From an uncultured Pelagibacteraceae bacterium (lineage in GTDB: Bacteria; Pseudomonadota; Alphaproteobacteria; Pelagibacterales; Pelagibacteraceae), in NCBI GenBank assembly GCA_902615435.1, contig CACMOZ010000007.1, positions 1 to 60,033 on the forward strand: a stretch of DNA of 60,033 nucleotides. The letters run 5' to 3'. The notes beneath the pieces were generated by a model. It did not search any database. It saw only the letters and a list, made by a program, of their open reading frames with translations, and was not told the origin of the DNA. A program made the translations under genes and the position numbers. Position 1 is the first letter of the stretch; each line of letters starts with the position of its first letter. This document shows, piece after piece, positions 58,431-60,033 of the stretch.

Positions 58431-58458
58431 TTTATAAGCATTTATGTGATAATTGCAA
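58431..58458 (-). promoter_or_regulatory. Candidate promoter of the tRNA-Tyr/tuf/rpl/rpo cluster
   Basis: Minus strand TTGCAA (58453-58458) and TATAAA (58431-58436) with a 16-bp spacer, followed by the GC-containing discriminator ACGC, as in growth-rate-controlled stable-RNA promoters. Leader about 44 nt to tRNA-Tyr. By-eye match. Confidence 0.55.
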
Positions 58459-58479
58459 TAAATCATTTTACCTTAAAAT
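58453..58479 (+). promoter_or_regulatory. Candidate promoter of rlmB
   Basis: The same palindromic TTGCAA (58453-58458) can be read on the plus strand as a -35, with TAAAAT (58474-58479) as -10 after a 15-bp spacer. Leader of about 28 nt to the rlmB ATG at 58514. Weaker than the opposing promoter. Confidence 0.35.
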
Positions 58480-58513
58480 ATGCTAATAAATTGAGTAAAT
58501 ACCCTAATTTATC

Positions 58514-59257
58514 ATGAAAAAAACAACATTTTTCATAGTCGGAAAACACGCTGTTTTAGAGGCATTAAAAAATCCTTCAAGGAAAATTGAAAGAGTTTTT
58601 TTAACTGAGGATGCCCAAAAAAACCTTAACAGAGAAAACCAAAACTTAAATTTATTTAAAAAAACCCCAGTATTTTATAAATCTAGAAAAGAATTAAACA
58701 ATCTTTGTGGTAAAGATGATACAGCTCATCAAGGTCTAGCTGCTGAAGTAGAACAGTTAGATCAGATTACTCTTAAAGAATTCATTTTTGAAAATAAAAA
58801 AAAAAATTTAAATCTTATTGCTTTAGAAGAGGTAACTGACCCTAGAAATATTGGTTCGATAATAAGAAGTGCTGCCGCTTTTAATATCGACGGAATTATC
58901 GTAAAAGACAGATCTTTTCCTGCAAAGAGCAAATTACTTTACAAAAGTGCTAGTGGAGGCACTGAACATATCAAAATTTTTAAAGTTGCGAATATAAATA
59001 CTGCATTAAAATTCTTAAAAACTAAAGATTTTTGGGTAAGTGCGTTTGACATCAACGCTAAGAAAGATTTTACTCAACATAAATGGCAAGGCAGAAATAT
59101 ATTACTTTTTGGATCTGAGGGTTTTGGAATTAAAGTTAAAACTTTAGAAAATTCAGATTTTAAATTTAAAGTAAACATGAATAATAATATTGAGAGCCTA
59201 AACATATCAAATACGGTCTCTGTGGTTTGTCATCATGTTTTTCAATCAATAAAATAA
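58514..59257 (+). CDS. rlmB: 23S rRNA (guanosine-2'-O-)-methyltransferase RlmB (TrmH/SpoU family)
   Basis: 247 residues. N-terminal substrate-binding domain FIVGKHAVLEALKNPSRKIE, then a SPOUT knot with motif 1 DPRNIGSIIRSAAAF, motif 2 ILLFGSEGFGI and motif 3 ESLNISNTVSVVCHHVF. These are the RlmB/TrmH motifs. RlmB is favoured over TrmH because of the N-terminal L30e-like domain. Divergent from the tRNA-Tyr series across 133 bp. Confidence 0.92.
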   Translation: MKKTTFFIVGKHAVLEALKNPSRKIERVFLTEDAQKNLNRENQNLNLFKKTPVFYKSRKELNNLCGKDDTAHQGLAAEVEQLDQITLKEFIFENKKKNLNLIALEEVTDPRNIGSIIRSAAAFNIDGIIVKDRSFPAKSKLLYKSASGGTEHIKIFKVANINTALKFLKTKDFWVSAFDINAKKDFTQHKWQGRNILLFGSEGFGIKVKTLENSDFKFKVNMNNNIESLNISNTVSVVCHHVFQSIK

Positions 59258-59315
59258 TGATATTTAATTTAATTGTGTTGTTTTTTTCTTAAATTTATCT
59301 TAAAGAAACATTTAA

Positions 59316-59391
59316 GCCCTCATAGCTCAATTGGTAGAGCAATTGATTTGTAATCAATAGGTTCGCGGTTCGAGTCCGTGTGAGGGCACCA
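59316..59391 (+). tRNA. tRNA-Thr (TGT)
   Basis: 76 nt. Acceptor GCCCTCA/TGAGGGC, anticodon TGT in loop TTTGTAA, TTCGAGT T-loop, A discriminator and encoded CCA (59389-59391). Convergent with nadK, 3 nt away. 58 bp downstream of rlmB. Confidence 0.98.
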
Positions 59392-59394
59392 TAA

Positions 59395-60033
59395 TTAAGA
59401 AACTTCCTTTCTTAATTGTTCAAGTTTAATTTTTTTTTGTAAACTTCTATTGCTATCGTAAAGAAGTTTGAATTTAATTTTCTTTTGAACCCTCACAATA
59501 ATATTTTTCGCATTTCTTACCTCTATATTATCTGCTACTGCACTAATTGGCCTTTTTTTAGAATTCAAATTAATAATCTTTATTAAAGATTTATCACTTA
59601 CAATTTTACCTAACCATCTTCTTGGTCTAAAAGCACTTATAGGCGCGATTGAAATCTTTTTCGAATTTAAATTTAAAATTGGACCGTGTACAGATAGATT
59701 ATATGCTGTGCTACCTGCAGGGGTCGATATCAATACACCGTCTGAAACTAGTTTTCGCATAATAAATTTCGAATTTGATTTAATAGAAAGATTAGCAGCT
59801 TGCCTGCTTTGTCTTAATATTGAGACTTCATTTATAGCTAAATATTTTTTTACAGAGTTCTTGTTATTCGTAACTTTCATTTCTAAAGGTGAGATAGTTG
59901 TCACTTTAGATTTTTTCAAATTTTTTATAATTTTTTCCTTTGAAAATTTATTCATTAAAAAACCATAGTTACCGGAATTTATTCCATAAAAAATATTCGA
60001 AAAGTTCATATTCTTTTTTAAAGTTTTAAGCAT
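59395..60033 (-). CDS. nadK: NAD kinase, 5' part missing at window edge
   Basis: Phosphorylates NAD to NADP. 213 residues are visible. The sequence opens just after where the GGDG motif should be (MLKTLKK follows GGDGxx in relatives), so the Met at 60033 is internal and the real start lies beyond the window. IFYGINSGNYGFLMN, NEVSILR and DGVLISTPAGSTAYNLS with HGPI are the conserved nucleotide-site blocks. The stop is 3 nt from the convergent tRNA-Thr. Confidence 0.93.
   Translation of the reverse strand: MLKTLKKNMNFSNIFYGINSGNYGFLMNKFSKEKIIKNLKKSKVTTISPLEMKVTNNKNSVKKYLAINEVSILRQSRQAANLSIKSNSKFIMRKLVSDGVLISTPAGSTAYNLSVHGPILNLNSKKISIAPISAFRPRRWLGKIVSDKSLIKIINLNSKKRPISAVADNIEVRNAKNIIVRVQKKIKFKLLYDSNRSLQKKIKLEQLRKEVS

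Noticed and set aside
58411-58444. Repeated AAGCATTTA upstream of tRNA-Tyr as an iteron-like site
   Set aside because: Only two copies, AT-rich, one overlapping the -10; no replication genes nearby.
59398-59440. Weak hairpin (AAGAAA...TTTCTT) with T-run after tRNA-Thr as a terminator
   Set aside because: All A-T pairs, lies inside the nadK coding end, and a T-rich run is common here by composition.
1-60033. CRISPR arrays, insertion sequences, prophage or toxin-antitoxin modules
   Set aside because: No regularly spaced repeats, transposase, integrase or recognisable toxin genes were seen; gaps are too short to hide them.

Overview
The window is a stretch of a very AT-rich, gene-dense alphaproteobacterial chromosome, almost certainly from the SAR11 clade (Candidatus Pelagibacter-like). 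This rests on gene order, on tiny or negative intergenic gaps, on Lys/Asn/Ile-rich proteins, and on a TPP riboswitch placed directly in front of a sodium:solute symporter of the ThiV type, an arrangement known from SAR11. There are no rRNA genes, insertion sequences, prophage genes or CRISPR arrays, and no gene-free stretch longer than about 150 bases.

Layout. 1-3051 (minus): dapA-smpB-folK-rsh, joined by 1-4 nt overlaps; rsh runs off the left edge. 3083-5448: a lytic transglycosylase and a convergent tRNA-Ser. 5516-14110 is the most accessory-looking part: RarD-like permease, TPP riboswitch plus thiV, an SOS-type umuDC operon with a perfect GTTC-N7-GTTC box, an amino-acid ABC binding protein and permease without an ATPase, a MATE exporter, trhO and an O-methyltransferase. 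14113-17323: gatCAB. 17375-23784 (plus): ruvX, pyrB, a dihydroorotase-like pyrX lacking metal ligands, plsY, topA and a RidA-family gene. 23777-29695: ugd, galU, panC, mgtE, lipB and a RluA-family pseudouridine synthase, in alternating orientation.

From 58380 down to 28796, everything except lipB (which is on the plus strand and overlaps the last gene only by its stop codon) is one minus-strand block: tRNA-Tyr, tRNA-Gly, tuf, tRNA-Trp, secE, nusG, rplKAJL, rpoB, rpoC, then the str, S10, spc and alpha operons joined end to end (rpsL to rplQ), then the pseudouridine synthase. Candidate sigma-70-like promoters are visible before tRNA-Tyr, rpsL and rpsM. No GC-rich intrinsic terminator was seen. 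The right end holds rlmB, tRNA-Thr and a partial NAD kinase.

Functional picture: translation, transcription and secretion machinery, plus synthesis of lysine/cell-wall precursor, pyrimidine, pantothenate, lipoate and UDP-glucuronate, with salvage of a thiamin precursor under TPP control. The items most worth checking are the riboswitch that ends 1-3 nt before the thiV start codon, the non-catalytic-looking PyrX, the inverted repeat covering the topA promoter and start, a lipobox on an ABC permease, and the absence of rpmD (L30) from its usual slot. I did not find a convincing wholly new multi-gene system.
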